Shown: one piece after another, positions 14,704 to 14,775 of the stretch
Position numbering within the stretch: the stretch's first letter is position 1
Layout of the letters: the number at the start of each line of letters is the position of its first letter
NCBI GenBank assembly: GCA_945889365.1
Contig: CAMDBQ010000015.1
Location: forward strand, 1-14,775
Length of the DNA stretch: 14,775 nt
Direction: 5' to 3'
Source of the DNA: Legionella genomosp. 1
Lineage (GTDB): Bacteria; Pseudomonadota; Gammaproteobacteria; Legionellales; Legionellaceae
The notes under the pieces: model-generated
Databases searched by the model: none
Seen by the model: only the letters and a program-made list of their open reading frames with translations
Told to the model about the DNA's origin: nothing
Translations under genes and position numbers: made by a program

Positions 14704-14775
14704 TCGTCCTGAATAAGGGTTAAATCACATAGATTTTCGCATTGGTGGTGCCGATATAGAGTAACTCCGGCTAAA
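14700..14775 (-). CDS. Possible 3' end of an upstream gene (partial)
   Basis: A minus-strand frame open from the window edge reads LAGVTLYRHHQCENLCDLTL then IQDE and stops at TGA 14700-14702, forming an ATGA overlap with the next start at 14703. The geometry matches the tight packing of this operon, but 24 residues cannot be assigned to a family and another frame also gives a short plausible peptide. Confidence 0.35.
   Translation of the reverse strand, partial: LAGVTLYRHHQCENLCDLTLIQDE

Noticed and set aside
1..14775. CRISPR array, tRNA or rRNA genes
   Set aside because: No regularly spaced repeats and no tRNA- or rRNA-like sequence were recognised on either strand.

Overview
The window looks like chromosome of a gammaproteobacterium, most likely of the order Legionellales (Legionella/Coxiella/Aquicella-like). 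That placement is inferred from protein style and gene content: a tsaE-sspB-sspA-petCBA-ftsB-eno housekeeping block, a eukaryotic-like SET-domain protein, many degenerate insertion sequences, and a tripartite efflux operon. No search could be run, so it is not proven.

Bases 1-6866 are a single minus-strand block. In transcription order it contains eno (enolase), a SET-domain protein with a C-terminal membrane tail, ftsB, petA-petB-petC (the cytochrome bc1 complex), sspA, sspB and tsaE. Most genes overlap or nearly touch. The eno-ftsB adjacency common in gammaproteobacteria is interrupted here by the SET gene. A 71-base near-perfect palindrome lies inside the reading frame of petC, so cytochrome c1 carries a repeat-derived peptide just behind its signal sequence. 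A second, REP-like hairpin fills the petA-ftsB gap.

Bases 6867-7614 carry a eno promoter and then a ~619-bp element with 44-bp terminal inverted repeats. Inside it, the first ~33 codons of an IS5-type transposase are joined in frame to a GIY-YIG nuclease gene that is now broken by a frameshift and a stop codon.

Bases 7615-9030 hold two plus-strand genes, a class II glutamine amidotransferase (YafJ/EgtC type) and YajQ, closed by a good intrinsic terminator. Bases 9078-9865 are a second, unrelated IS5-like remnant: its transposase is frameshifted and has lost its central part.

Bases 9923-14703 are a minus-strand operon: a 196-residue protein of unknown function, a NodT/OprM-like outer-membrane lipoprotein, an EmrA-type adaptor and an EmrB-type MFS pump. 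Overlaps or near-overlaps of stop and start codons suggest coupled translation. Together the last three would span inner membrane, periplasm and outer membrane. Possible partial genes touch both window edges.
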